In this document: piece after piece, positions 54,001 to 61,955 of the stretch
Numbering within the stretch: position 1 is the stretch's first letter
How the letters are laid out: each line of letters opens with the position of its first letter
NCBI GenBank assembly: GCA_036336715.1
Contig: JAYZFP010000058.1
Location: 10,470-74,469, forward strand
Direction of reading: 5' to 3'
Source: JABAAE01 sp036336715
GTDB lineage: Bacteria > Planctomycetota > Planctomycetia > Pirellulales > Pirellulaceae
Length of the DNA: 64,000 nt
Translations under genes and position numbers: made by a program
Notes under the pieces: model-generated
Databases searched by the model: none
What the model saw: the letters and a program-made list of their open reading frames with translations, nothing else
What the model was told of the DNA's origin: nothing

Positions 54001-54399
54001 GACTGGCGGCGAATGATCTACATGACCAAGGTCAGGCAGGAAAAGGATTCGGTATTTGGAGCCTTCGATTGTCCGGATGGAAGTCAGATTATTGATCGTC
54101 GCAGTCGCTCGACCACGCCCCTGCAGTCACTGAACCTGCTCAATAGTCGTTTTACTTTACAGCAGGCCGAATTGATGACCGGCCGGTTGAAACGCCTTCT
54201 GTCCAACCGGGAGCCTGCCCTCGGAAATCGGACCTCCGAAAGGGACGCCTGGCTGGTAAATGCCGCCTGGGAAATTGTCTTTTCCAGGCCCGCCTCCAGC
54301 GAAGAAATCGAGGACGGTCGGGCGTTTCTGTCCGAATTCGGTCTGCCTGCCTTTTGCCGGGCCCTTTTGAATTCCAGCGAGTTCCTTTTCATCCAGTAA
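51004..54399 (+). CDS. PSCyt1-DUF1549-DUF1553 protein with carbohydrate-binding-like inserts
   Basis: This 1131-residue secreted protein starts with MDFSIRNLCIPLLVLVSGALAGG as signal peptide, so the ATG at 51004 is chosen over a TTG at 50992. PSCyt1 follows, with C60-F-E-C63-H64 as haem motif. DUF1549 spans about 165-380 and includes CARCHNHKFDPI. Two beta-rich inserts follow. About 420-520 has GKYTWWKNRPGKELAVYRPWQAGQHRIWLSW, and about 600-760 resembles a discoidin/F5-8-type-C module (GWVQIQLPSVQRIDRVEWARDR, YRIEVSLDGRNWKQV). DUF1553 ends the protein. The inserts suggest binding to a polysaccharide or glycoprotein. As at 9198, no DUF1501 gene follows. Confidence 0.92.
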   Translation: MDFSIRNLCIPLLVLVSGALAGGLPGGIPRAFSQVNSQENRPRTETELQLGVEKIFVTRCFECHSGEGAESGFRLDVPSADLNRGGESGQVAIVPGNIHRGSLLQYLVASDESERMPPEGEPLSKREIALVRQWIEQGARIDAPFREGKTDLWSFQPVRRPTLPARKSIRQRTAIDAFVEQQLTNRQLQFSDEETKRGLLRRLFLVMLGLPPTPAEVSRFVGDRRPDAYERLVERVLSSTAYGERWAQHWLDIIRFGETQGFETNRERPNAWPYRDYVIEALNSDKPYDQFVREQLAGDQLGNDVATGFIVSGPHDIVKSPDINLTLMQRQDELADIVNVTGTTFLGLTVGCARCHNHKFDPITQKDFYSMQALFAGVNHAERGLPISYEAEKEAGKLRQRMAVLKGSLEKFRKVPTRSMVVIDDTDRQSLVGIRYLFEPEGEGINPPGRNPGYRDDPGSASRAANISGGKYTWWKNRPGKELAVYRPWQAGQHRIWLSWGAGHTTHSANARYELDRDGKLETRDDRKLLATVDQVRMADGSGKAVGQALWSGFRNAGVVDLLPESKIVLLGGTDGTAVTTDVMLLEKVDAERSAVVPQKPGIRTSVNVKANVDSFAPTEARYVRFTIEKTNGAEACIDELEIFVGEKNVALAREGATASSGGDYVHPLHKLAHINDGRYGNPRSWIAKQKTGWVQIQLPSVQRIDRVEWARDRQGKFADRLAVKYRIEVSLDGRNWKQVSSSADRLPFQASKVPPRIEYDFSGFDGNQATQGQSWLAEYARLESKLDRISKKNLVYAGTFSQPGPTHRLYRGDPLQKREKVSPNTLVSLGDLGLPLDAKEADRRTGFSKWLTRSDNPLLARVIVNRLWQHVFGRGIVGTPNDFGKSGRPPTHPELLDWLASELVQADWSIKHLHRLILTSHVFRQSSRPTENGLAADAGCLWLWRFPPRRLEAETIRDSMLAVSGVLDRKVGGKGFDGFEIQLENVRHFFPKKDYGPSDWRRMIYMTKVRQEKDSVFGAFDCPDGSQIIDRRSRSTTPLQSLNLLNSRFTLQQAELMTGRLKRLLSNREPALGNRTSERDAWLVNAAWEIVFSRPASSEEIEDGRAFLSEFGLPAFCRALLNSSEFLFIQ

Positions 54400-54530
54400 C
54401 GGTGCCTGATTCCGAAAAGTGGCCATTTTGCCTTTTTCGCGAGCTGTTTCGTCCCGCAGTTCCGCGGCCGTGAAAAAATGGAAACGGTCCAGGAGCCCCG
54501 GAAAACCGGTATGCATCCCCCAGGTACAGG

Positions 54531-54560
54531 CCCAAATTGGCGGCAATGCGCCAATTTGGG
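54531..54560. promoter_or_regulatory. Perfect 12-base inverted repeat, operator or hairpin
   Basis: CCCAAATTGGCG (54531-54542) and CGCCAATTTGGG (54549-54560) are exact reverse complements around GCAATG. It lies 130 bases after the DUF1553 stop and about 100 bases before the next start. It could be a terminator hairpin or a binding site for a dimeric regulator; it is followed by GATAAAAAGG and not a T-run. Confidence 0.55.
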
Positions 54561-54663
54561 GATAAAAAGGTGATTCGGCTGATCCGCTCCCTGCATGGAC
54601 CTACCGTTTTCTGGATGCCCGAGCGGCGAATCAGTCAGTAACCGGTTTTCAGCGGATCCCGAA

Positions 54664-55101
54664 ATGGCTCAAAAAAGAAAAAAAATCTTTGTGGACTCTG
54701 CTGTCCAGGGAACCCTCATTCGCAAGATTGGTGTTCACTGGGTGCTGTTTTTCGTTGTGGTGGTGGGTCTGCAGGTCTACGTAACGTGGATGTCCGATCC
54801 GGTGGTTGGTCTGGGGGAACTCCTGGTAGCGACCTTGAGGAACAACGGTCTGTTCCTGGCGGCAATGCTCTTGCTGTTGCCCGGTTTTCTTTACGACTCG
54901 GTAAAGTTGAGCCATCGGTTTGCCGGGCCCATGGTCCGACTCAAAGCAGCCATGGAGGAATCAGCCAGGACAGGCGAACTCCAGCAGATCGAATTCCGGG
55001 ACAAGGACTTCTGGTTGGATATTGCCAAGTCCTACAACAACATGGTCTGTAAACTCCAGGATAAGAAACGGGAAACCACCGAATCAGAATCCGCCGCATG
55101 A
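54664..55101 (+). CDS. Two-helix membrane protein with a HAMP-like segment
   Basis: In this 145-residue protein a basic N-terminus (MAQKRKKIF) is followed by two membrane helices (VHWVLFFVVVVGLQVYVTW and NNGLFLAAMLLLLPGFLYDS). A cytoplasmic amphipathic part, SHRFAGPMVRLKAAMEESARTGELQQIEFRDKDFW, has the P-x-x-x-L/M pattern of HAMP linkers. There is no kinase or methyl-accepting domain after it. It may be a stand-alone signalling adaptor. The ATG at 54664 is chosen because the preceding 23 residues of open frame look non-coding. A strong terminator lies 82 bases downstream at 55184. Confidence 0.7.
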   Translation: MAQKRKKIFVDSAVQGTLIRKIGVHWVLFFVVVVGLQVYVTWMSDPVVGLGELLVATLRNNGLFLAAMLLLLPGFLYDSVKLSHRFAGPMVRLKAAMEESARTGELQQIEFRDKDFWLDIAKSYNNMVCKLQDKKRETTESESAA

Positions 55102-55183
55102 GCATCGTCAAAGGATTTCAGCATTGATGAAGACAGGCTCGAGCATGCAACAGCTTGAGCAGGTAGATGGCGCAAAGTAACTG

Positions 55184-55225
55184 CCAAAGAAAAAGCCACG
55201 GTCTCTGCCGTGGCTTTTTCTTTGG
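55184..55225. terminator. Perfect 18-base stem-loop, probable bidirectional Rho-independent terminator
   Basis: The arms CCAAAGAAAAAGCCACGG and its exact reverse complement flank TCTCTG. The A-run on one arm and T-run on the other give a GC-rich core with a U-tract on both strands. It sits between the plus-strand gene ending at 55101 and the minus-strand gene ending at 55343, which fits a shared terminator. Confidence 0.88.
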
Positions 55226-55342
55226 ACTGTCTGCTTGCCCGCAATTCATGAAATTGGAATTTTTCTCACGCAGGCTGCTGGCGATCCGGGCAGAGGCGAT
55301 CGCTTGCCAGCGTGCTGCCCTGTCGTCAACCGCCGGAATCGA

Positions 55343-56218
55343 TCATTTTTTGGGCGTCTCTTTTTTCTTCGTTTCGCTGCGGGATCTCTTTCGAATCCGG
55401 GAAAGGAAATCGGTAGGACGATAATCAAATTCCTTCCCGGTCAGCTCTTTCAGTTTTTTTCGTTGCCCGGTCGAGAGCTCGCTAAGCAGTTTTTCTTTTG
55501 CCTCGGCCCGGATTTTGGCGATTTTTTCCTCGGTTTCTCGGTTAATTTCGGATGCCCGGTCTTTCAGCTTTTTGATCTCCTTGTCTGTAATGCCCAGGTC
55601 CTCCTTGAGGGGAGAATTGGTGAGGGCGAACAGCGTGTCCCTTCTTTTCAGGTTGACCTGACGGGAAATCTGTTTCAGCCGGTCGTATTGATGGTCCAAC
55701 AACAACTCCCGCAGTTCCTTTTCGGTTTCTTCCTTGTGTTTTTTAACCATCTCCTGGATTTGGCTACCCATCAGCTTGACCGAGCGGTTGGTTTTTTTTC
55801 CGTCATCTCCTCCGAGTGAGGGGAGAAGGCCGCTCATTGCTTTTTGAATCTCCTCTTGGCGACGCTGCTGGGCTGCTCGGAATTTTGCGACCTGGTCCGA
55901 CACGATATCCAGCTCCTTTTGAACAGATTCGTTTTGCAGCAGGCTTCCAAAATCAGTCATGCCACCGAACGAAACGCTGTTCAGCATTTCTCCCGGTCCC
56001 GTGGTGGAAAAGGACCACGCGGCGCCATCTGCAGGAGCTCCTGAAATCTGGATGGATTCTAAACGGATAGGAGCGGCAAAATTTCCATCCTGCGGGCTTG
56101 CGAGGATGATGGCTTTTTTCTGAATCCCGCTTGAGGAAACCGGGGGCTCGTCCTGCCCGTTCAGGAATGGGGAATTCAGGGCTAGCACGGTAATGATCAG
56201 GGCACAGGTTTTGTTCAC
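55343..56218 (-). CDS. Secreted Lys/Glu-rich helical protein of unknown function
   Basis: This protein is about 291 residues from a GTG at 56218, chosen because GGAG lies nine bases upstream and it yields NKTCALIITVLALNSPFLNGQ as a signal peptide. A TTG at 56236 would add six residues before it. The middle has a beta-rich stretch (FAAPIRLESIQISGAPADGAAWSFS). From about 90 onward the protein is charged helices (SVQKELDIVSDQVAKFRAAQQRRQEEIQ, DHQYDRLKQISRQVNLKRRD, ELSTGQRKKLKELTGKEFDY). The 'S-V-Q-K-E-L...D-Q' and 'L-T-x-x-Q-x-x-x-L' patterns recall the planctomycete Spy-like or LTXXQ-type periplasmic helix proteins. The end is a Lys-rich tail. The function is unknown. Confidence 0.75.
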   Translation of the reverse strand: MNKTCALIITVLALNSPFLNGQDEPPVSSSGIQKKAIILASPQDGNFAAPIRLESIQISGAPADGAAWSFSTTGPGEMLNSVSFGGMTDFGSLLQNESVQKELDIVSDQVAKFRAAQQRRQEEIQKAMSGLLPSLGGDDGKKTNRSVKLMGSQIQEMVKKHKEETEKELRELLLDHQYDRLKQISRQVNLKRRDTLFALTNSPLKEDLGITDKEIKKLKDRASEINRETEEKIAKIRAEAKEKLLSELSTGQRKKLKELTGKEFDYRPTDFLSRIRKRSRSETKKKETPKK

Positions 56219-56392
56219 GAAAGAAAACTCCGGCAAAAAATGGTCAGGAAACAGTGAGAATTGCCGCCATCGGATCTGTCTTTTCTGATTTTGTCTGATT
56301 TTGTCCGAAATTTCGATTTCAGACCAGCCGCAATCGAGGTCGACAGGTTCCTGGAAATTCCATACAAAGCCTGATCAGTTTTTGCTGGACTC

Positions 56393-56399
56393 AGGAGAG
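56393..56399 (+). promoter_or_regulatory. Strong Shine-Dalgarno AGGAGAG before a small gene
   Basis: TCAGGAGAGACATC precedes the ATG at 56405 at near-ideal spacing. It supports the 76-residue reading frame as a real, translated gene. Confidence 0.7.
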
Positions 56400-56404
56400 A
56401 CATC

Positions 56405-56635
56405 ATGGAATTCAATTTTTTTAACTGGCTGCGTAATGGCGTTAAAAAATCAGTGCTGCTGGGTGTCTCCGATGCCATGGAGGAAATCGGCACGCCGGAC
56501 AAGGATGATGAATTGCAAAAAAGGATAAAGGCGGCTGTCGCGATTGAAAGCCGTAAAACGCCTGCAAAAAGCCCCCGACGTCTCGGCAGATCGCTCAAGG
56601 ATCTGAACCAGGATGACCTGCCCCGGAAAAATTGA
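56405..56635 (+). CDS. Small basic protein of unknown function
   Basis: This 76-residue protein (MEFNFFNWLRNGVKKSVLLGVSDAMEEIGTP... KSPRRLGRSLKDLNQ) begins with an aromatic, mildly hydrophobic helix that could lie on a membrane and ends with basic residues. No signal peptide, cysteine or known motif is present. It is preceded by one of the best ribosome-binding sites in the window. It may be transcribed together with the histidine phosphatase gene, which starts 69 bases after its stop. Small proteins of this look occur in other planctomycetes, but I cannot name a family. Confidence 0.65.
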   Translation: MEFNFFNWLRNGVKKSVLLGVSDAMEEIGTPDKDDELQKRIKAAVAIESRKTPAKSPRRLGRSLKDLNQDDLPRKN

Positions 56636-56704
56636 ATGTCCTGTCATGGCAGGTTCGTGACACGTTCCAGGCATCATTGACATCCAACGTCGAGGGCACT
56701 CGTT

Positions 56705-57385
56705 TTGGTCGACCGACAGCAACCAGGTGTCTACCTCGTTCGGCACGCGCAGTCAGACAACAATGCGCAGGCGGAAGAATTCAGGGTATGTGACCCCGGC
56801 ATTACGGAAATCGGCAGAAAACAGGCGGCAGCGGTGGCGGAATTTTTTCGTGACCTTGAATTCCAGACGCTGGTCACAAGCGGTTTTCGCCGGGCACTCC
56901 AGACGGCCGCCTTCCTTTCGACCGTCACTGGGACCTGTCCCGAGGTGGTCGTCGGCATGCACGAACACGGTGGCTGTTTTGATGGGTGGAATGAGTCGAC
57001 TTACGCAGGCCGCCCGGGAATGACAGCAGAAGAAATCTCCGCCGAGTTTGGGCCCGTCCGGCTCCCGCAGGATTTTCCGCCTGGTGGATGGTGGCAATCG
57101 CGGCCACGGGAATCCCACCAGCAATCCGACCAACGGGCCCGAGCGATGAGCGAATGGCTGGGGCAACGAATCAGCCAGGCGGATTCCAGCATCGTTTGTG
57201 TGACCCATGCGGATTTCCTCAGCAAGCTGCTGCTGAGCATGCTGGGAGATCCCATCCGCAAAGAACCGGGCTTTTGCGATCTCAAGAATTGCGGCTGGAC
57301 CCATCTCGTCTGGAGCTCGTCCGGGTGGAGGCTCGTGCAACTGAATCAGACGGATTACCTGCCGAAAGAATTACGGACTTCCTGA
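56705..57385 (+). CDS. Histidine phosphatase (phosphoglycerate mutase-like) family protein
   Basis: This 226-residue protein has GVYLVRHAQSDNN as the RH(G/A) signature with the catalytic His. The second pair of conserved residues is in TSGFRRALQTAAFL, and the late His is in IVCVTHADFLSKLLL. Such enzymes remove phosphate from sugars, nucleotides or proteins; the exact substrate is unknown. The insert HEHGGCFDGWNESTYAGRPGMTAEEI is longer than in small SixA-like members and suggests the broad-specificity group. The only usable start is a TTG at 56705. It lies downstream of the small basic-protein gene in the same direction. Confidence 0.87.
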   Translation: MVDRQQPGVYLVRHAQSDNNAQAEEFRVCDPGITEIGRKQAAAVAEFFRDLEFQTLVTSGFRRALQTAAFLSTVTGTCPEVVVGMHEHGGCFDGWNESTYAGRPGMTAEEISAEFGPVRLPQDFPPGGWWQSRPRESHQQSDQRARAMSEWLGQRISQADSSIVCVTHADFLSKLLLSMLGDPIRKEPGFCDLKNCGWTHLVWSSSGWRLVQLNQTDYLPKELRTS

Positions 57386-57831
57386 AACAACTGGCCGGTG
57401 ATTCGCCGGCGGAAATCGGTCCGTTTTTTCGTCTGCTCATTTCGCCACAAGTTTTTTGGAAAAAGTGTCGATATCTGTTCTTGGGAAATTGTTTTATTCC
57501 AGCCTTATTTTTTTCACTGAAAAGAATAAAATGGAATCGTTATCCGGTCACGTACGGCAGAGGGACCAATTTTAGGGTTGGCCTGGTCAACAACGGCTAG
57601 TGCCTAGCACGCCAGACTACGCCATTCTCCCAGCATCTCCCGATGCTGCACCAGACTGGATAATTTCGGCCCAGGTTTCTGAGGCCGTTTTTTTTTTTCT
57701 TGGCAGCTGCAGGTTACGATTCCCGGGTGCTTGAAAAAGCTGACCGGAGCGACATCGGGAGTCGATTTCAATTTGAGCCTGACAGGGGCGCCGTTTTTTT
57801 CTATAAGGCTGGTTTCTGTTCAGGTACTCCG
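57386..57831. other. Intergenic region, AT-richer, no gene recognised
   Basis: These 446 bases follow the histidine phosphatase stop and precede the ATG at 57832. Part of it (about 57420-57560) has long T- and A-rich runs unlike the coding flanks. I see only very short frames. It probably holds the promoter of the next gene. Confidence 0.4.
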
Positions 57832-58755
57832 ATGGTTCCCTTTCCATTCCCAGTAGCTTTGCTGCTTGCTGTTGCCGTTTCGCAAGGCAGTGCGCAGGTC
57901 AAAATGACATCGGCGGAAAGCACGCATGAGCTGCCGGCCAGGCAACGACGACCCCTGGAAAAGAAACCGGGTGGGCAAAATCGCCAGCTACCGCCAGAGG
58001 GTGTACCCCGAAAGCTCGGTCCCGCCGATGGCGACCTCCGCAAATTGGAAATCCTGATTCGGGACCTCGCCCGGGACCACATTCCCCATCGTTATGAAAA
58101 AAAAAGCGGCTGGGGAGACCAGGTAGAACGTTGGGATGGCCTTCATGTTCAGCTGAAGGGGCTAAGGCTTTTGACCAAAAGGCGAAAGAAAATGGTCAAT
58201 CATGGCACTTGGAAAAAATACTCGGCCGAGCTGGTCGATCCGGATCGGGACTTTCAATTCCGTTTGAATTCCTTACGAAAAAATGCCAACGGCAAATGGA
58301 TCGTCCATTTCAGTGTCAGGGCTGAGTTAAGGCTTTTTGGCCGGCTGTCGGAATGGATCAAGGGGGTTCAGCTGATCAGCGTCAGCGTCGATGCCCAGGC
58401 CAATGTGACCTTGGACGTGGTGGCATCGGTCGGAAGTCGACTCGATTTTTCAAAGGTTCCGCCTGACCTGTTTCTCGAGCCACGTGTCAGCCAGGCCAAA
58501 TTGACGGTCAACCGTTTTCGGGTGGACCGGGTCAGCAAGGCGGGCGGTGAAATCGCGCAGCAGGTGGGGCGTGGCGTTCGCGCGATACTTGATGATAAAA
58601 TTGGAAGCTACCAGAAAAAACTTGTCGAAAAGATGAATCAGTCTCTGGAACGGAAACGGGACGATCTCAAGCTTTCCCTTTCGGAGCTGGTCGATTCCAG
58701 CTGGTCTGACCTTTTGGGAGGGCTGAAACAGGACGTTTCGCCCGAGGATCGGTAA
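57832..58755 (+). CDS. Secreted protein of unknown function
   Basis: The ATG at 57832 gives a signal peptide (MVPFPFPVALLLAVAVSQGSA) and a 307-residue protein. After a Lys/Arg/Pro-rich linker (about 25-75) there is a predicted mixed fold: a region with YEKKSGWGDQVERWDGLHVQLKGLRLLTKRRKK, then strands FQFRLNSLRKNANGKWIVHFSVRAELRLFGRLSEW and LISVSVDAQANVTLDVVASVGSRLDF, and a C-terminal helix DKIGSYQKKLVEKMNQSLERKRDDLKLSLSEL. The strand pattern looks like a lipid- or ligand-binding beta sheet, but I do not recognise a family. It lies upstream of nadA, with about 40 bases between. Confidence 0.7.
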   Translation: MVPFPFPVALLLAVAVSQGSAQVKMTSAESTHELPARQRRPLEKKPGGQNRQLPPEGVPRKLGPADGDLRKLEILIRDLARDHIPHRYEKKSGWGDQVERWDGLHVQLKGLRLLTKRRKKMVNHGTWKKYSAELVDPDRDFQFRLNSLRKNANGKWIVHFSVRAELRLFGRLSEWIKGVQLISVSVDAQANVTLDVVASVGSRLDFSKVPPDLFLEPRVSQAKLTVNRFRVDRVSKAGGEIAQQVGRGVRAILDDKIGSYQKKLVEKMNQSLERKRDDLKLSLSELVDSSWSDLLGGLKQDVSPEDR

Positions 58756-58796
58756 AATGAAACAACTTTCGACAGTTTGTGAATAAACGGGCCCAA

Positions 58797-59942
58797 ATGA
58801 TGTCCACACTCATGCAGATCAATCCTTTCGGGGATGTCAAACCTTACAAGTCTCTCAGTAATGAAGAGTTGCAGTCCAGGATCGAAACGGTTCGACAGCA
58901 GCTGGGATCAAAATTGCTGATACTTGGCCATCACTATCAGCAGGACGAAGTGATTGAGCACAGCGACCTGAGGGGAGACAGCTACCAGCTCAGCCAGATG
59001 GCAGCCGAGAGTTCTGATTGCAAATACATCGTTTTTTGCGGTGTCCATTTCATGGCTGAGACAGCCGATATCCTGGCCAATCGTCCTGCCTGCCTTGAGC
59101 AGAGGAACGGCGAGCGGGTGCAGGTGATTTTGCCGGACATGGCGGCAGGATGCTCGATGGCTGACATGGCTGCGATCGACCAGGTCGAAAATGCGTGGGC
59201 GGACCTCGGCGATGTGCTGGACACCAATGAGATCACACCGATTACCTACATCAACAGTGCTGCCAGCCTGAAGGCCTTCTGTGGCCGAAACGGCGGTGCT
59301 GTCTGCACATCGAGCAATGCGGAGTCCATTTTGAAATGGGCTTTTGAGCGGACACGCCGGGTCCTGTTTTTTCCGGATCAACACCTGGGGCGAAACACGG
59401 CACTGAAAATGGGGGTCCCCGTGGAGCAGATGCCTGTCTGGAATCCAATGGACGATGACCTGGGTGGCAACCAGGAAGCGGACCTGGTGAACAGCCGGGT
59501 CATCCTCTGGCAGGGACATTGCAGCGTGCACCAGATGTTCCAGGTGGAGCATGTGGAAAATTTCCGCCAGCAGATTCCCGGAATTCAGATCCTGGTTCAC
59601 CCGGAATGCCGTCGGGAGGTCAATGACCTGGCGGACGTTTCCGGCTCCACGGGCAAAATCATCAAAACCGTGAAAGAAGCTGCGGCGGGAACCAAGTGGG
59701 CCATCGGCACCGAGCTCCACCTGGTCAACAGGCTCAAGAAGGAACACCCGGAACAGGAGATTCATTTTCTCTCACCCACGGTCTGTATGTGTGCGACGAT
59801 GTACCGCATTGACCTGGCTCACCTCTGCTGGTGCCTCGAAAACCTTGCCAGTGGAAACTTGGTGAACCGGATCGAGGTGGACGCGGAAACCAGTCATCAT
59901 TCGCTGGTGGCGCTTGAGAGAATGCTTGAGATTACCGGTTAA
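58797..59942 (+). CDS. nadA: Quinolinate synthase (4Fe-4S)
   Basis: This protein of about 381 residues begins near LMQINPFGDVKPYKSLS. It contains LLILGHHYQQDEVIEHSDLRGDSYQLSQ, the substrate site, and FCGVHFMAETADIL. LPDMAAGCSMAD supplies a conserved Cys, TPITYINSAASLKAFCGRNGGAVCTSSNA a second, and VHPECRREV and the late cysteines the rest needed for the 4Fe-4S cluster. It condenses iminoaspartate with dihydroxyacetone phosphate to quinolinate for NAD synthesis. The usual partners nadB and nadC are not in this window. A GTG at 58779 or ATGs at 58797 and 58800 are all possible starts; I chose 58797. Confidence 0.95.
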   Translation: MMSTLMQINPFGDVKPYKSLSNEELQSRIETVRQQLGSKLLILGHHYQQDEVIEHSDLRGDSYQLSQMAAESSDCKYIVFCGVHFMAETADILANRPACLEQRNGERVQVILPDMAAGCSMADMAAIDQVENAWADLGDVLDTNEITPITYINSAASLKAFCGRNGGAVCTSSNAESILKWAFERTRRVLFFPDQHLGRNTALKMGVPVEQMPVWNPMDDDLGGNQEADLVNSRVILWQGHCSVHQMFQVEHVENFRQQIPGIQILVHPECRREVNDLADVSGSTGKIIKTVKEAAAGTKWAIGTELHLVNRLKKEHPEQEIHFLSPTVCMCATMYRIDLAHLCWCLENLASGNLVNRIEVDAETSHHSLVALERMLEITG

Positions 59943-60079
59943 CGGAACCCGCGATCCTTCCGATTCGGGAAGGAACCATAAGTCCTGGTGCTCGTCCCTG
60001 CGTGCGTCCCGGCAATCTTCCCTGAAGTCGTCCCTGAAGCCGGGTTCGGTAGGCCTGTCTGCCAGGGGGCTTTCTGCCT

Positions 60080-60532
60080 TCACTCGTCCATCAGGTTGGG
60101 ATTGAGCAGGCTGAGCATGATGGCTGCGAAAACCTCCTGGTTGGCTTCCAATTCCCGACTCTCGGATTGTATCAGGAACAAAACCTGGTCGTTTTGGCGT
60201 TTGGCAATCCGCAACTCCGCGACGACCAGCAGGTCAAGGTAAAAGAAGGTCACGTCGTAGCCCACGAGGTGGAAGTCACCCAGGTCGGCTGTCACCTTGT
60301 CAACTTCCAGGTCCTCGTATTCGGCTTTCAGGGCCTCGAGCGTCCTCTGGAGCAGATCTTCGGTGTCCTCGAACAGATCGTAAAGAGCAATCGTCAGTTG
60401 GGCACTGTTGGGACTTTGCAGTGTGACTTCATTGGTTTCCTCTTCGCCAGAATGTTCGTCCCCATCGTTGACAAACAGGGTCCAGTTTTCCGGGTAAACA
60501 AAGCTGAGTTCAGGGGATTCAAATTTGTGCAT
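60080..60532 (-). CDS. Cytosolic protein of PsbP/DcrB-like type, function unknown
   Basis: This 150-residue protein starts MHKFESPELSFVYPENWTLFVND, the 'F-x-Y-P-x-x-W' start of DcrB/PsbP-like folds. Alternating strands and helices follow (NEVTLQSPNSAQLTIALYDLFED, HLVGYDVTFFYLDLLVVAELRIAKR, DQVLFLIQSESRELEANQEVFAAIMLSL). It has no signal peptide or membrane helix. The acidic composition fits a cytosolic protein. DcrB-like proteins elsewhere have unclear structural roles. It sits between nadA and the FG-GAP gene without an obvious operon link. Confidence 0.65.
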   Translation of the reverse strand: MHKFESPELSFVYPENWTLFVNDGDEHSGEEETNEVTLQSPNSAQLTIALYDLFEDTEDLLQRTLEALKAEYEDLEVDKVTADLGDFHLVGYDVTFFYLDLLVVAELRIAKRQNDQVLFLIQSESRELEANQEVFAAIMLSLLNPNLMDE

Positions 60533-60641
60533 TTTGGGCGGTCAGTTTGCTGGTGTCAGCAGGTGGAGTGTTCGGCTCAAGTGGTTGCAAGAAAATTGGC
60601 AGCGATCCTGGAATCAAAAAAGTTCCGGCTCCGGGTGCCGA

Positions 60642-61829
60642 TCATTTTCGGATTTGGCGGAAATAGAAAACCCCTTTTTTATTGGAGGTCACCACGTCCA
60701 GGAGCCCATCACCATTGACGTCGGCGACCTGGAACTGGGTGCCAATTCCGCTGTCGTGGTCAAACTGGTGCCGAATCCAGTAAGCCTTTCCATTTTCCCT
60801 TTTCAGCTCGAACCAGTGCATGACCGATGGCTGCTTTGCCCCCGGGTCTCCCCCGTTGTGGGCGTACCATCGCTTGCCGGTGACGAAATCCATCAGTCCG
60901 TCTCCATTGATATCCGCCAGGCAGACAGCGTGGGTCTGGGAAAAGGTGCGGTCGATTTCGTGAGTTTTCCATTCGTTCTTACCGGTCTGTTCGTACCACC
61001 AGATACCAAAAGCATGCGGACTGCTGCCGAGTACGTCGCTGTCTCCGTCTCCATCAAAGTCATAGACATACATGGTGGCCCCACCGGTTTTGGAGCCGAA
61101 ATCCGCCGGGTTCCATTGCCACTTGCCCGATTGCCGATCCAGCGGGGCTTTCCACCAACCCGCCGGAACCAGGATGTCCTTGCGGCCATCCCCGTCGATG
61201 TCGCCGATTCCCAGGCCATGGGAATACTTGGTGGTGAACGGGGCGGCTTTCGCGGAAATGGCGTGAATGGACCATGGTTGGGTGGGATCCTTGACACGTG
61301 ACAGAAAGCTCATGACCCGGTCCGGGCCGTCCGCTGTCTGCTTGGAAGGCGCGGTCGCTGCCACGAATTCCTTTGTTCCGTCCCCGTCGAGGTCGATCAT
61401 TTGTGGGCTTTCGTTATTGGTGACCGGGGTCAGGGTGTGTTTCTTCCAGGCCCCCGGCTTTCCCCTGGGGTTCTCGAACCACCAGGTCGGTGTGCTGGGG
61501 AAATCGACCACGATGATGTCTTCCCAGCCGTCCTGGTTGAGATCTTCTGCAAAGGTGCAAAAGCTGTTGCTGTAACCGGGGACCTTGTATACCGGTGGTT
61601 TCTCCAGGACCGTACGGACTTTCCAGTCGGGTGCTTCGTACCAGACGTACCCTGCAGCAATGTCCATTTTGCCGTCCCGGTTGAAATCACCAACCGCAGC
61701 GCCTTCACTGCGGAAAACGTCATCAAGGCGGGATTTTTTGAAGTGAATGTTGGGTGACGCTTCCTGGGCTTGGGCGGAGGCGACCGTCAGGAGCAGAGCA
61801 ATGACAGGGACGAATTTGGAAAGGTGCAT
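60642..61829 (-). CDS. Secreted FG-GAP/VCBS repeat protein
   Basis: This protein of about 395 residues has a signal peptide (MHLSKFVPVIALLLTVASAQAQ) and multiple Ca2+-binding FG-GAP-type blades. Examples are AVGDFNRDGKMDIAAGYVWYE, IDLDGDGTKEFVA, GIGDIDGDGRKDILVPAGWW, YDFDGDGDSDVLG and LADINGDGLMDFVTG. Each has the D-x-[DN]-x-D-G loop. Such beta-propellers mediate adhesion or carbohydrate binding in planctomycetes. I chose the ATG at 61829 because GAGG lies about ten bases upstream; a TTG at 61838 would put that site too close. It shares a divergent promoter region with the TPR-like gene. Confidence 0.9.
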   Translation of the reverse strand: MHLSKFVPVIALLLTVASAQAQEASPNIHFKKSRLDDVFRSEGAAVGDFNRDGKMDIAAGYVWYEAPDWKVRTVLEKPPVYKVPGYSNSFCTFAEDLNQDGWEDIIVVDFPSTPTWWFENPRGKPGAWKKHTLTPVTNNESPQMIDLDGDGTKEFVAATAPSKQTADGPDRVMSFLSRVKDPTQPWSIHAISAKAAPFTTKYSHGLGIGDIDGDGRKDILVPAGWWKAPLDRQSGKWQWNPADFGSKTGGATMYVYDFDGDGDSDVLGSSPHAFGIWWYEQTGKNEWKTHEIDRTFSQTHAVCLADINGDGLMDFVTGKRWYAHNGGDPGAKQPSVMHWFELKRENGKAYWIRHQFDHDSGIGTQFQVADVNGDGLLDVVTSNKKGVFYFRQIRK

Positions 61830-61955
61830 GGGATTCAATTCCTCGAGAGTGGAACATGGTGAATCTGCAGGGGAGCGATCTGGTTTGATAATTCTGTTAT
61901 TCTAAACCATCAAACGGTTTGCGACACCACCACGATACCTTGCGGATGCCTGGCC

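Noticed and set aside
57526..57570. Tiny plus-strand ORF (14 codons) after an AT-rich stretch
   Set aside because: It is too short, has no ribosome-binding site and no downstream gene to which it could act as a leader.
60000..60050. Near-repeated GTCC/CCTGAAG strings after nadA
   Set aside because: They are short and imperfect, within the range expected by chance, and not symmetric enough for a terminator.
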